Part shown: positions 1-7,592 of the stretch, piece by piece | Numbering within the stretch: the first letter of the stretch is position 1 | How the letters are laid out: each line of letters opens with the position of its first letter | Assembly: GCA_036555755.1 (NCBI GenBank) | Contig: DATBKS010000170.1 | Location: 1-29,720, forward strand | Origin: JAICJR01 sp036555755 | GTDB taxonomy: Bacteria; Actinomycetota; Thermoleophilia; Solirubrobacterales; Thermoleophilaceae | DNA length: 29,720 nt | Reading direction: 5' to 3' | Made by a program: the position numbers and the translations under genes | The notes under the pieces: generated by a model | The model's database searches: none | The model's input: the letters and a program-made list of their open reading frames with translations, nothing else | Told to the model about the DNA's origin: nothing

Positions 1-528
1 GCGCTCGCCCTGTATGCGCGCGGCGGTCGCGCGGCCCTGGCGCTCACCGCCGGCGCGTGGATCAAGCTCGCTCCGCTGGCGCTCCTGCCGATCTGGCTCG
101 CGCGCCTGAGCGGGAGGCCGCTGCTGCGCGCACTCGGCGCGGTGGCGGGCCTCAGCGCTGCTCTGAGCCTCTGGATCCTCGTCCTCGGCGGCCCCGCCGG
201 TATCGGCCACATGCTCCACGCCATGTCCTTCCAGCTCGACCGCGGCACGCTCGAGTCCGCCTGGTCCCTGCTCGATCTCGGCGCCGCCCAGCAAGTTGCC
301 CAGGCCGCCACGATCGCGCTCGTGGCCTGGGGCGCCGTCAACGCCAAGCGCATCGCCACCGACCCCGCCCGCCTCGCCGCAGTGTCCGGCGCGGTGCTCG
401 CAGCGCTCCAGCTGAGCGCGAGCAACTGGTCCTACCTCTACGTGGTCTGGCTGTTCCCCTGCGCGGCGCTGGCGCTGGTCGCGGAGCGCACCGGGAAGGC
501 CGAGAAGGAAGCCGCTACGACGAGATGA
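1..528 (+). CDS. Membrane glycosyltransferase (GT87/DUF2029-like), 3' part only
   Basis: The frame is open from the first base of the window and ends at TGA 526-528, so the N-terminal part lies outside; about 175 residues are visible. The protein is a run of hydrophobic helices rich in Ala and Leu. One segment, WIKLAPLALLPIWLAR, matches the K-x-x-P helix typical of polyprenyl-phosphate-dependent GT-C mannosyltransferases (GT87, DUF2029, PimE-like). It ends in a short charged cytoplasmic tail (ERTGKAEKEAATTR). The likely role is transfer of a sugar from a polyprenyl-phosphate donor to a cell-envelope lipid or polymer at the membrane; the substrate cannot be read. The catalytic loop near the N-terminus is not in the window. 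Its last 14 bases overlap the 3' end of convergent pilT. Another multi-helix membrane protein is possible. Confidence 0.6.
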   Translation, partial: ALALYARGGRAALALTAGAWIKLAPLALLPIWLARLSGRPLLRALGAVAGLSAALSLWILVLGGPAGIGHMLHAMSFQLDRGTLESAWSLLDLGAAQQVAQAATIALVAWGAVNAKRIATDPARLAAVSGAVLAALQLSASNWSYLYVVWLFPCAALALVAERTGKAEKEAATTR

Positions 529-1648
529 CCTGCTCGACGCTGTTCGAGGAAGTTCCCTCGGACGCGACGAGCAGCTTGAAGTCGTGCGGGTGGCTCGCGA
601 ACATCAGCGCGTCGTCCATCGACACGCGGCCGGCCTCGACGTGCTCGCGCAGCGCCTGGTCGAAGCTCTGCATCCCGTAGTAACCGCCGTCGGCGATCGC
701 CTCGGCAAGACGGGTCGTCTCCTCCGGGCGGATGATCATGTCGCGCACGCGGCCGGTGGTCCGCAGCACCTCGCAGCAAACCACGCGCCCGCGGCCGTCG
801 ATCGTGGGGACGAGCCGCTGGGACACGATGCCCTTGAGCGTGGCGGCAAGCATCAAGCGCGCCTGGTGCTGCTCGCGGGCCGGGAAGAGGTCGACGATGC
901 GGTTCACGCTCTCGGTCGCATCCATCGTGTGGAGTGTCGAGAGCACGAGGTGGCCGGTCTCGGCGGCGGACAGCGCCGTGCGCACGGTCTCCTCGTCGCG
1001 CATCTCGCCGATGAGGATCACGTCCGGGTCCTGGCGCAGCACGCGGCGCAGGGCGCGGTGGAAGGAAGCTGTGTGGGTCCCGACCTCGCGCTGGTTGATC
1101 ACCGACTTGTTGTCCTGGTGCACGAACTCGATCGGGTCCTCGATCGTGACGATGTGCCGGGAGCGCTCGTCATTGATCTGGTCGACCATCGCGGCGAGCG
1201 TCGTGGTCTTGCCCGAGCCGGTCGAGCCGGTGATGAGCACGATGCCGCGCTCCTCGCGGGCGAACTCCGAGACGACCGGCGGCAGCGCAAGCTCGGCCAC
1301 CGTGCGGATGTGGCTCGGGATCGCGCGGCACACGAGGCTGATTCCGCCGAGCTGGCGGAAGGCGTTCACGCGGAAGCGGCCGGGACGCGCGCCGTTGTGG
1401 GCGTAAGAGAAGTCGACTTCCTGCTCGGTCTCGAACTCCTCCACACGGGAGGGATCGACGAGCATCTGGCGCAGGATCCGCTCGGTGTCAGCGGGATCGA
1501 GCGGGCCCACGTCGGGCAGCGGGACGAGCTCGCCGTTCACGCGGATGAGCGGCGGAGAGCCGTGCTTAAGGTGGAGGTCCGAGCCCTCCCATTCCGCCAC
1601 GCGGTCAAGCGTTGCGGTGAGATCGAAGTCGCGCGTATTGATCTGCAT
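515..1648 (-). CDS. pilT: Type IV pilus retraction ATPase PilT-like (GspE/PulE superfamily)
   Basis: This 377-residue protein has the full PilT architecture. A PAS-like N-terminal domain (about residues 5-110) contains the SDLHLKHGSPPLIRVNGEL segment. The RecA-like core has Walker A GSTGSGKTT (141-149), an Asp box (TIEDPIEF, about 168-175), Walker B with catalytic Glu (ILIGEMRDEE, E215) and a His box (TGHLVLSTLH, H233/H240). PilT hexamers use ATP to depolymerise type IV pili at the inner membrane. The family's C-terminal AIRNLIRE motif appears only as a variant (RDMIIRPEETTRLAEAI). It is the last gene of the ftsK-rodZ-cinA-thpR run, 48 nt after thpR, with no pilB, pilC or pilin gene in the window. 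It may work with pilus genes elsewhere or be a PilT-like ATPase recruited for another job. ATG start; no strong Shine-Dalgarno. Confidence 0.9.
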   Translation of the reverse strand: MQINTRDFDLTATLDRVAEWEGSDLHLKHGSPPLIRVNGELVPLPDVGPLDPADTERILRQMLVDPSRVEEFETEQEVDFSYAHNGARPGRFRVNAFRQLGGISLVCRAIPSHIRTVAELALPPVVSEFAREERGIVLITGSTGSGKTTTLAAMVDQINDERSRHIVTIEDPIEFVHQDNKSVINQREVGTHTASFHRALRRVLRQDPDVILIGEMRDEETVRTALSAAETGHLVLSTLHTMDATESVNRIVDLFPAREQHQARLMLAATLKGIVSQRLVPTIDGRGRVVCCEVLRTTGRVRDMIIRPEETTRLAEAIADGGYYGMQSFDQALREHVEAGRVSMDDALMFASHPHDFKLLVASEGTSSNSVEQVISS

Positions 1649-1696
1649 GACGGGTCCGAGGTTCTGGATCGGACGCGCAGCCGGATTCCTTGAGGC

Positions 1697-2275
1697 TCAG
1701 CTGGACAGATGCAGCCGCTCCAACGCCTCATAGCGCGCCCCGCGCGGGCTCAGATGCGACTGATAGAGGGTGACCGTCGGGGCCACAAACGGCTCCGAAG
1801 GCGGCTCTGGGCCCTCGATTGCGGGTGGACGGCGCTCTCCGCGCTTCACGCGCGCGAGGGTTATGTGCGGCCAGAAGGGACGTTTTTCGGGTTTGTAGAG
1901 CCTTTCTGCCTCGAGCGCGTCCGACGCCGCCGCCTGTACCGCCCCAGCGCGCCCCTCCTCATCGGCCAGGTCGAGTGCGAACAGGCGAGCGTTCCGGGGC
2001 GGCACGGCGCGCACGCCGTTCACGGTCAGGCGCGGCGCGGCCAGGCCGTCCAGCGCTCCGAAGGCGGTGGATGCCGTCCGAGGGATCTCCTTCTCCGGCA
2101 GGTAGCCGAGGAACACGAGCGTCACGTGCAGCGCCTCGACGGCCACGGGCCGCAGGTCGCGCCTCCCTTCCAGCGCCCGCTCGCGCCAGGCCACGATGTC
2201 CGCCCGCGCTGCCTCCGGCAGGTCGAGCGCGAGGAACAGACGCGCGCGCGGTGAGCCTGGGCGCTCCTTGCTCAG
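1697..2275 (-). CDS. thpR: RNA 2',3'-cyclic phosphodiesterase (LigT/ThpR, 2H superfamily), probable CTG start
   Basis: The two HxTx motifs of the 2H phosphoesterase family are clear: HVTLVF (H50, T52) and HITLAR (H137, T139) in a protein of 192 residues, the normal family length. These enzymes open RNA 2',3'-cyclic phosphates (and ligate 2'-5' in vitro). The conserved first strand (RLFLALDLPE) starts at residue 12, but no ATG, GTG or TTG lies in frame just before it. The next canonical start inside would be a GTG at the V of DIVAW, which removes that strand; the nearest upstream one (2419) would bury the gene deep in cinA. A CTG at 2275 makes a CTGA overlap with the cinA stop and has GAGG seven bases upstream, so I chose it. 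cinA-ligT pairs, often followed by recA, are known in other bacteria; here pilT follows instead. Confidence 0.85.
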   Translation of the reverse strand: MSKERPGSPRARLFLALDLPEAARADIVAWRERALEGRRDLRPVAVEALHVTLVFLGYLPEKEIPRTASTAFGALDGLAAPRLTVNGVRAVPPRNARLFALDLADEEGRAGAVQAAASDALEAERLYKPEKRPFWPHITLARVKRGERRPPAIEGPEPPSEPFVAPTVTLYQSHLSPRGARYEALERLHLSS

Positions 2276-3564
2276 AACGCGACCTCTTTGCCCGACAGGA
2301 GGCGCCTCAGCAGGTGCATAGCCACCGTGGTGGACCGATCGCGGATCTCGGTGCGGTCCCCGGGGATGCGCGTGTCCCGGGCCAGCACCTCGCCGTTCCG
2401 CGCCTTCACGCACCAGCACACGTAGCCCACGGGCTTCTCCTCGCTGCCGCCGCCCGGGCCCGCCACACCGGTGATCGACACCGCCAGGTCGGCCTCGAAG
2501 CGCTCGAGCGCGCCGTCGGCCATCGCCAGCGCCACCTCGGGCGACACCGCCCCGTGGCGCTCGATCAGCCCCGGATCAACCCCGAGCAGCTCGGCCTTGG
2601 CCTCGTTCGAGTACGACACCACGCCGCCGGCCACGTACGCCGACGATCCCGGGCGCTCCGTGAGCCGCGCCGTCAGCAGGCCGCCGGTGCAGGACTCCGC
2701 CGCGGCGAACCAGTGACCCTGGAGCAGCTCCGCCACCTGCTCGTCGATAGTCGAGCCGTCGGTGGAGAACAGCGCACGCGAGTGGCGCTCGGCGATCAGC
2801 GCCTCGATCGCGTCCCACGCCGCGGTCGCTTCCGGCTCGAAGCGCGCCGACACCTCCACCTCGCCGCGCCGCAGACAGGTCGTGATCTCGACCCGCTCGA
2901 AGGCGTCCACTTCCTTCTCCGCGACACGCAGCGTCTCCGCGATCTCCGATTCCGGGATCCCGAACAGTCGCAGCATCCGCTCGCTGAACTCGGGGCGGCC
3001 GGCCACCGCCGCCTGGAACGCCTCGGTCTCCACCGCCACGGGCCACATCGAGTGCAGCTCGCGCGGCGGGCCGGGCATCACGACGATCGTCGGGCCGTTC
3101 GCGCCATCGGCCGGCGGCACCACGAGCCCCGGAGCGGTACCCGCGGGGTCGATCGGCGTGGCGCCCTTCGGAACCATCGCCTGCTTGCGGTTGGCCAGCA
3201 GGATCGCGTCGCGATCGAGGTGCTGGAAGCGCTTCATCAGCGGCTCGAGGATCTTCGCGATCTTGTCCTCCATCTCGCTGTCGAGCTCGAGCGGCCGCTG
3301 CTGGAAGCCCGCCACCACCTCGCCGGTCAGATCGTCGGCAGTCGGCCCGAGCCCGCCCGACGTCACGATCAGCTGCACCCCTTGATCGGCCAGGAAGCGC
3401 AGCTGCGCCTCCATGTCCTCGCGCCGGTCGCCGCAGATCGTGATGTGCGCAAGGTCAATCCCCAGCTCGAATAGCCGGTCCGCGAGCCACGGCCCGTTGC
3501 GGTCGCTGATCTTGCCGCTCAGCACCTCGGTGCCGGTCACGACGATCCCCGCGCGAACTCTCAT
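2272..3564 (-). CDS. cinA: CinA: competence/damage-inducible protein with NMN deamidase domain
   Basis: A 430-residue CinA. The N-terminal half (about 1-170) is a MoCF/MoeA-like domain beginning RAGIVVTGTEVLSG and containing GGLGPTADDLT. The C-terminal amidohydrolase (PncC) domain spans about 270-425, with the AAESCTGG motif, GGVVSYSNEAK and TGVAGPGGG. The family recycles pyridine nucleotides by ADP-ribose pyrophosphatase and nicotinamide-mononucleotide deamidase activity. A longer open frame exists upstream to 3786, but it overlaps the rodZ-like gene and its residues are non-conserved. ATG at 3564 gives an ATGA overlap with the preceding stop and the expected N-terminus. It is coupled upstream to the rodZ-like gene and downstream to thpR. 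Actinobacterial cinA often sits near recA and pgsA; neither is in this window. Confidence 0.95.
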   Translation of the reverse strand: MRVRAGIVVTGTEVLSGKISDRNGPWLADRLFELGIDLAHITICGDRREDMEAQLRFLADQGVQLIVTSGGLGPTADDLTGEVVAGFQQRPLELDSEMEDKIAKILEPLMKRFQHLDRDAILLANRKQAMVPKGATPIDPAGTAPGLVVPPADGANGPTIVVMPGPPRELHSMWPVAVETEAFQAAVAGRPEFSERMLRLFGIPESEIAETLRVAEKEVDAFERVEITTCLRRGEVEVSARFEPEATAAWDAIEALIAERHSRALFSTDGSTIDEQVAELLQGHWFAAAESCTGGLLTARLTERPGSSAYVAGGVVSYSNEAKAELLGVDPGLIERHGAVSPEVALAMADGALERFEADLAVSITGVAGPGGGSEEKPVGYVCWCVKARNGEVLARDTRIPGDRTEIRDRSTTVAMHLLRRLLSGKEVAF

Positions 3565-4322
3565 GAGCAGGGGCGGCTTCCCACCGGTATGTCCTTGTGC
3601 TTGCCGGGCGTGAAGTCGAGGCCGGCCGGGTTGGGGCTCTGAACTAGCGCCACCCGCTTCCCGTTGGCCGTGATCGTCACCGACGTCTTGCCGAGGTTGA
3701 GCCGGATGTGCCGGCCCTTCCATGTCTGCGGCTGATCGGTGATCCCCTGGAAGACCGGCGGCTTGCCCTTTCCGTGGTCGACGCACATGTAGGTGGGCAC
3801 AGTAGGAGTGACGCGCAAAACGACGCGCTTCGGCGTCGTCGAACTCTTGCCGCTCGACTTGTGCTTCTTCTTTTCCTTGGTCGTCGTCGTGGGCGTGGTG
3901 CCGGCGTTCTCCGAGGAGTTGTTGTCGTTGCTGAACACGCCCACGACGAACAGCACCACAACGACGGCCACGAGGATCGCGACGATCGCAGCGGCCCGCC
4001 CCGGCCGGCGCCTCTCGTAGCGGCGGTCGCGTCCGGGACGGCGGCCCGCCTGGCCCGCGAGGGGCAGCAGGTCGCCCTCATCGCGCGGCTCGTACTGCGC
4101 GCGGTACTCCTCCACGAGGCGATGCGCGTCGAGCCCCAGGGCCTCCGCGTAGGTGCGCAGGAAGCTCTTTGCGAACGTGCTACCGGGGAGGAGATCGAAC
4201 TCCTCATTCTCCATCGCGCGCAGATACTTCGCCCGGATCTTCGTCTTCGACTCGATCTCGGTGATATCGATCTTCTGGCGCATGCGCGCTTCGCGCAGCG
4301 TGTCGCCAATCGCCTGAGGCAT
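3561..4322 (-). CDS. RodZ-like membrane-anchored helix-turn-helix protein
   Basis: A 253-residue bitopic protein. Residues about 5-72 form the Xre/RodZ-type HTH (HTH_25): IGDTLREARMRQKIDITEIE, then KYLRAMENEEFDLLPG and FLRTYAEALGLD. A basic stretch (residues 93-109) precedes one transmembrane helix at about 110-131. Next comes a Thr/Lys/Ser-rich linker (about 140-163) and a C-terminal beta domain (about 165-245) resembling DUF4115. RodZ links MreB to the elongasome in rods; actinobacterial relatives often lie beside ftsK, as here, and their function is less clear. It follows ftsK by 30 nt and overlaps cinA by ATGA. The extracytoplasmic domain has two cysteines (C180, C252) that could pair. 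No MreB gene is visible, so I leave the symbol empty. Confidence 0.85.
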   Translation of the reverse strand: MPQAIGDTLREARMRQKIDITEIESKTKIRAKYLRAMENEEFDLLPGSTFAKSFLRTYAEALGLDAHRLVEEYRAQYEPRDEGDLLPLAGQAGRRPGRDRRYERRRPGRAAAIVAILVAVVVVLFVVGVFSNDNNSSENAGTTPTTTTKEKKKHKSSGKSSTTPKRVVLRVTPTVPTYMCVDHGKGKPPVFQGITDQPQTWKGRHIRLNLGKTSVTITANGKRVALVQSPNPAGLDFTPGKHKDIPVGSRPCS

Positions 4323-4352
4323 GGCCGCCTATTGTGGCGGTTTGCGGGAGAT

Positions 4353-6812
4353 CTACTCAGTTGGTGCGCCGACGGGCTCGTCGAGCGCATCCAGCACGCG
4401 CGGCAGGTCGCCCTCGGTGATGAGCACCTGGCGGGCCTTCGAGCCCTCGTAGCCCGAGATCACGCCGCGGCGCTCCATCATGTCGATCAGGCGGCCTGCG
4501 CGGGTGTAGCCGATGCGCAGGCGGCGCTGGAGCATCGAGGTGGAAGCGGTGCCCATCTGCACGACGGTGGAGATCGCCTCGCCGAGCAGGTCGTCCGAGT
4601 CCGGATCGAAGTCGCGGTCGGCATCGTCGCCGACGCCCTCCACCGCCTCGAGCAGCTCCTCGTGCAGCTCCGGCTCGCCCTGCTTGGCCCAGTGCTTGGT
4701 GATCTTCTCGATCTCCTCCTCGGTGATGAACGCGCCCTGGATGCGCGCCCCGCGCGACTCGGAGGCGGGCCGGAAGAGCATGTCGCCCTGGCCGAGCAGC
4801 GACTCGGCGCCGTTCTGGTCGAGGATCACGCGGGAATCGGTCTGCGACGAGACCGCGAACGCGATGCGCGCGGGCACGTTCGCCTTGATCATGCCGGTGA
4901 TGATGTCGGCGCTCGGCCGCTGCGTGGCGAGCAGCAGGTGGATTCCCACGGCGCGCGACTTCTGCGCCAGCCGGATGATCGAGTCCTCCACCTCGCCCGG
5001 CGCGACCATCATCAGATCCGCCAGCTCGTCGATCACGCACAGGATGTAGGGCAGCGGCGCCTCGCCCTCGCGCTCGCGGTGGCGGTTCAGCTCCACCAGG
5101 TTGCGCGTGCGGGCACGGCTCATGATCGAGTAGCGCTCCTCCATCTCCTTGATGAGGTTGGCGAGCGCGTTGGCCGCGAGCCGCGGGCTCGTGATCACGG
5201 GCGTCAGGAGGTGCGGGATCGCGTCGTAGTGGTTCAGCTCCACCTGCTTCGGGTCCACGAGCACGAGGCGCACCTCGTTGGGCGTCGCCCGCAGGAGAAT
5301 CGACGACAGCATCGCGTTCACGCAGCCCGACTTACCCGAGCCGGTGGTGCCCGCCACGAGCACGTGCGGCTGCTTGGCGAGGTCGGTGCCGATGGCCTTG
5401 CCGGCGATGTCCTTGCCGAGCCACACGGTGAGCGGCGACCAGCCCTTGGGCGGCTCCTGGTAGACGTCGCCGAGGTGCACGATGCGGCGCACCTGGTTCG
5501 GCACCTCGACGCCCACGGCCTGCTTACCGGGGATCGGGGCGAGGATGCGGACGTCGGTGGCGGCGAGCGCGTAAGCCAGGTCGTCCTTCAGCGCGCTGAC
5601 CTTCGACATCTTGGTTCCTGGCGCGAGGCGAAGCTCGTAACGGCTCACGTGCGGGCCCGTGACGGTGCCCGTCACCTGCGCCTCGACGCCGAAGTGGCCG
5701 AGCGCCTCCACGAGCTGAGCGGCGGTGCGCGCCTGGCCGCTCGTGTCGACCTTCGCGTTGCCGTTCGAGTGCTTCAGAGCCTTGGTGCTCGGCAGGGTGT
5801 ACTCGACGTCCTCGTCCGCCTCGGTGACGTTCGAGCGCTTGTTGCCCATCGGGGTCAGCTCTTCCTGACGCGGCTCCGACTGTTCGCGCATGGCCGCAAC
5901 TCCGGCGTCCACGTCGTCCCCGATCTCGGACTCGAGCTCCTCGGGCTCCGGCTCCGGGATCGCCTCGCTCTCGTCGACGGTGTCGTCCTCGTCGTGCCCG
6001 AACAGGTCTGGGAAGCGCCGCTCGCCGTCGAGCGCCGGGGCCTCCACATGCGTCGCGCGCACGACGGGCTCCACTTCCGGCGGCTTGTCGTCCTCAAGTG
6101 CGGGCTGCGGCGGCTGCGGCTCGGGCTCCTTGCCGGAGACGATCGCGGCGAACTCGTGGGTCGACTGCCGCACCCGCCGCGTGGTTGTGGTGAGGCTCTC
6201 GCCGGTGGCGCGCACGATCCCGGCCAGCGACGCGCCCGTGAGCAGCAGGATGCCCGCGGCCATCAGGAACAGGAAGAGGATGTCGGTGCCGAACTGCTGG
6301 ATGAGCGTGTGGGTGGCCGCGTACATCCCGTCGCCGACGGCGCCGCCGTGGTGCTTGAAGTACTCCGGCTTGAAGTAGCCGTCGCGCGGCGGGTTGTCCG
6401 GCCCGATCCCGAACGAGCCCGCGGCGAGGCCGAGCATCAGTCCGGCCAGCAGGCAGACCGAGCCGGCCTTGAACGGGCGCACGGAAGGCAGCAGCTGCCG
6501 CAGCACGATCACCGCGCCCGCGCCGAACAGCGCGATCGGCGCCAGGTAGCCGACGCCGCCGAATGCGTAGATGAAGCCGTCACCGAGCGTCTCCCCGACC
6601 TTGCCGCCGTCCCAGCCGAAATAGAAGACGAACGCGAAGAACGCAGCCGCCGCGACCAGCCCGAGACCGATCAGGTCGAGCTCCTGATCGTCGAAGTGGG
6701 GCATTTGCGGCAGGCGAAGCACGTCGGAAAACGCGCTCGATCGCCCGCGGCGACCCCTCTTTTTGGTCGGACGGCGGCTTGCCATGTCTAGCCCCGAAAG
6801 CTTCGACAGCAC
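4353..6812 (-). CDS. ftsK: DNA translocase FtsK/SpoIIIE
   Basis: An 819-residue FtsK. The basic N-terminus (RRPTKKRGRRGR) leads into four or five transmembrane helices (about 44-205). An acidic, Pro/Glu-rich linker (about 220-340) follows, then the alpha/beta motor with Walker A GTTGSGKSG (about 485-493) and Walker B LVLVDPK (about 515-521). The C-terminal winged-helix gamma domain (about 744-807) contains RRLRIGYTRAGRLIDMME, which reads KOPS-like sequences. It pumps chromosome ends through the closing septum and activates dimer resolution. Two starts are possible. GTG 6812 has a strong GGGAGG about ten bases upstream; ATG 6785 has only GGGG. I chose GTG. It is the first gene of the minus block and is transcribed divergently from the response regulator. 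Confidence 0.96.
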   Translation of the reverse strand: MLSKLSGLDMASRRPTKKRGRRGRSSAFSDVLRLPQMPHFDDQELDLIGLGLVAAAAFFAFVFYFGWDGGKVGETLGDGFIYAFGGVGYLAPIALFGAGAVIVLRQLLPSVRPFKAGSVCLLAGLMLGLAAGSFGIGPDNPPRDGYFKPEYFKHHGGAVGDGMYAATHTLIQQFGTDILFLFLMAAGILLLTGASLAGIVRATGESLTTTTRRVRQSTHEFAAIVSGKEPEPQPPQPALEDDKPPEVEPVVRATHVEAPALDGERRFPDLFGHDEDDTVDESEAIPEPEPEELESEIGDDVDAGVAAMREQSEPRQEELTPMGNKRSNVTEADEDVEYTLPSTKALKHSNGNAKVDTSGQARTAAQLVEALGHFGVEAQVTGTVTGPHVSRYELRLAPGTKMSKVSALKDDLAYALAATDVRILAPIPGKQAVGVEVPNQVRRIVHLGDVYQEPPKGWSPLTVWLGKDIAGKAIGTDLAKQPHVLVAGTTGSGKSGCVNAMLSSILLRATPNEVRLVLVDPKQVELNHYDAIPHLLTPVITSPRLAANALANLIKEMEERYSIMSRARTRNLVELNRHREREGEAPLPYILCVIDELADLMMVAPGEVEDSIIRLAQKSRAVGIHLLLATQRPSADIITGMIKANVPARIAFAVSSQTDSRVILDQNGAESLLGQGDMLFRPASESRGARIQGAFITEEEIEKITKHWAKQGEPELHEELLEAVEGVGDDADRDFDPDSDDLLGEAISTVVQMGTASTSMLQRRLRIGYTRAGRLIDMMERRGVISGYEGSKARQVLITEGDLPRVLDALDEPVGAPTE

Positions 6813-6854
6813 GCCTCACAGCCCTCCCCGCGCGAAAAGACCGAATCTCTGGGC

Positions 6855-6870
6855 TTAAAACAGTGTTAAA
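6855..6870. promoter_or_regulatory. Direct repeat TTAAA-N6-TTAAA, candidate response-regulator operator
   Basis: Two TTAAA pentamers begin at 6855 and 6866, exactly 11 bp apart, in the 99-bp divergent region between ftsK and the response regulator gene. OmpR/PhoB-family regulators bind tandem direct repeats about 11 bp apart (known for PhoB and others), so this could be an autoregulatory site acting on both genes. The A/T run stands out against the GC-rich surroundings and could instead be promoter sequence. The spacing is seen; the function is inferred. Confidence 0.4.
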
Positions 6871-6876
6871 GCGGCG

Positions 6877-6895
6877 CGAGTAGGCGGTCTACTCG
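6877..6895. repeat. Perfect 7-bp inverted repeat in the ftsK/response regulator divergent region
   Basis: CGAGTAG and CTACTCG are separated by GCGGT, giving a 19-bp palindrome ending 16 bases before the response regulator ATG. It could be a dimeric repressor operator or a hairpin in the 5' leader of the regulator mRNA. It has no U-run, so it is not an intrinsic terminator. Confidence 0.5.
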
Positions 6896-6911
6896 AAATA
6901 CCATCAACGGA

Positions 6912-7592
6912 ATGGCACCTAAGCCCCGAGTGCTTGTTGTTGAAGACGACGCCGAAATTGGCGGCGCTCTTCGGCGCTCGTTGCGGCTGGAGGGCTATGA
7001 CGTGCGCCTCGCGGAGGACGGCGTGGCGGCACTCGAGGAGTCGAGCCTGTTCGAGCCGGATGCCGTGGTCCTGGACCTCGGTCTCCCCCGGCTCGACGGC
7101 ATCGATGTATGCCAGCGCATACGCGACGCGAGTGACGTCCCCATCCTCATGCTCACCGCGCGTGACGGCGTGGACGCACGTGTGACCGGGCTCGATTCCG
7201 GCGCCGACGATTACCTCGTCAAGCCCTTCGACCGGCAGGAGCTGCTCGCGCGACTGCGCGCGCTGCTTCGCCGGCGCCCGCCGCGCGGAAGTGCCTTCCT
7301 GGTGGTCGGGGATCTGAAGTTGAACCCCGATACGCGCGAAGTCCTGCGCGGAGACCGCCCGCTCGAGCTCACATCCCGCGAATTCGAGCTGCTCGAGTAC
7401 ATGATGCGTAACGAGCGGCTCGTGGTGTCGAGGGAAGCGCTGCTCGAGAACGTCTGGGGCTACCAGGTTCTCGTGGAGACCAACACGGTCGACGTGTTCG
7501 TCTCGAATCTGCGGCGCAAACTCGAGGCCGGCGGCGAGCCGCGTGTTCTGCACACGGTTCGCGGAGCGGGATACGTGCTGCGCGCAGCATGA
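6912..7592 (+). CDS. OmpR/PhoB-family response regulator
   Basis: A 226-residue regulator. The receiver domain (about 5-117) has the acidic pocket E11/D12/D13, phospho-acceptor D55 (VVLDLGLPRLDG), switch T82 and K104 (KPF). The winged-helix DNA-binding domain (about 127-226) carries LTSREFELLEYMMRNERLVV and the recognition segment VDVFVSNLRRKLE, ending in the usual HTVRGAGYVL. It should bind DNA as a phosphorylated dimer and control target genes on signal from the adjacent kinase, with which it overlaps by ATGA. The closest well-known relatives by eye are the actinobacterial MprA/TcrA type. The signal and regulon cannot be read from sequence. Weak Shine-Dalgarno (ACGGA) directly before the ATG. 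Confidence 0.95.
   Translation: MAPKPRVLVVEDDAEIGGALRRSLRLEGYDVRLAEDGVAALEESSLFEPDAVVLDLGLPRLDGIDVCQRIRDASDVPILMLTARDGVDARVTGLDSGADDYLVKPFDRQELLARLRALLRRRPPRGSAFLVVGDLKLNPDTREVLRGDRPLELTSREFELLEYMMRNERLVVSREALLENVWGYQVLVETNTVDVFVSNLRRKLEAGGEPRVLHTVRGAGYVLRAA

Noticed and set aside
3708..6791. A very long open frame on + opposite ftsK, and a similar one (16678-19002) opposite pnp
   Set aside because: They are mirror images of strongly conserved genes in GC-rich DNA, where third-position bias keeps the antisense frame open. The translations are low-complexity, rich in Arg, Ala, His and Leu, with no family signature.
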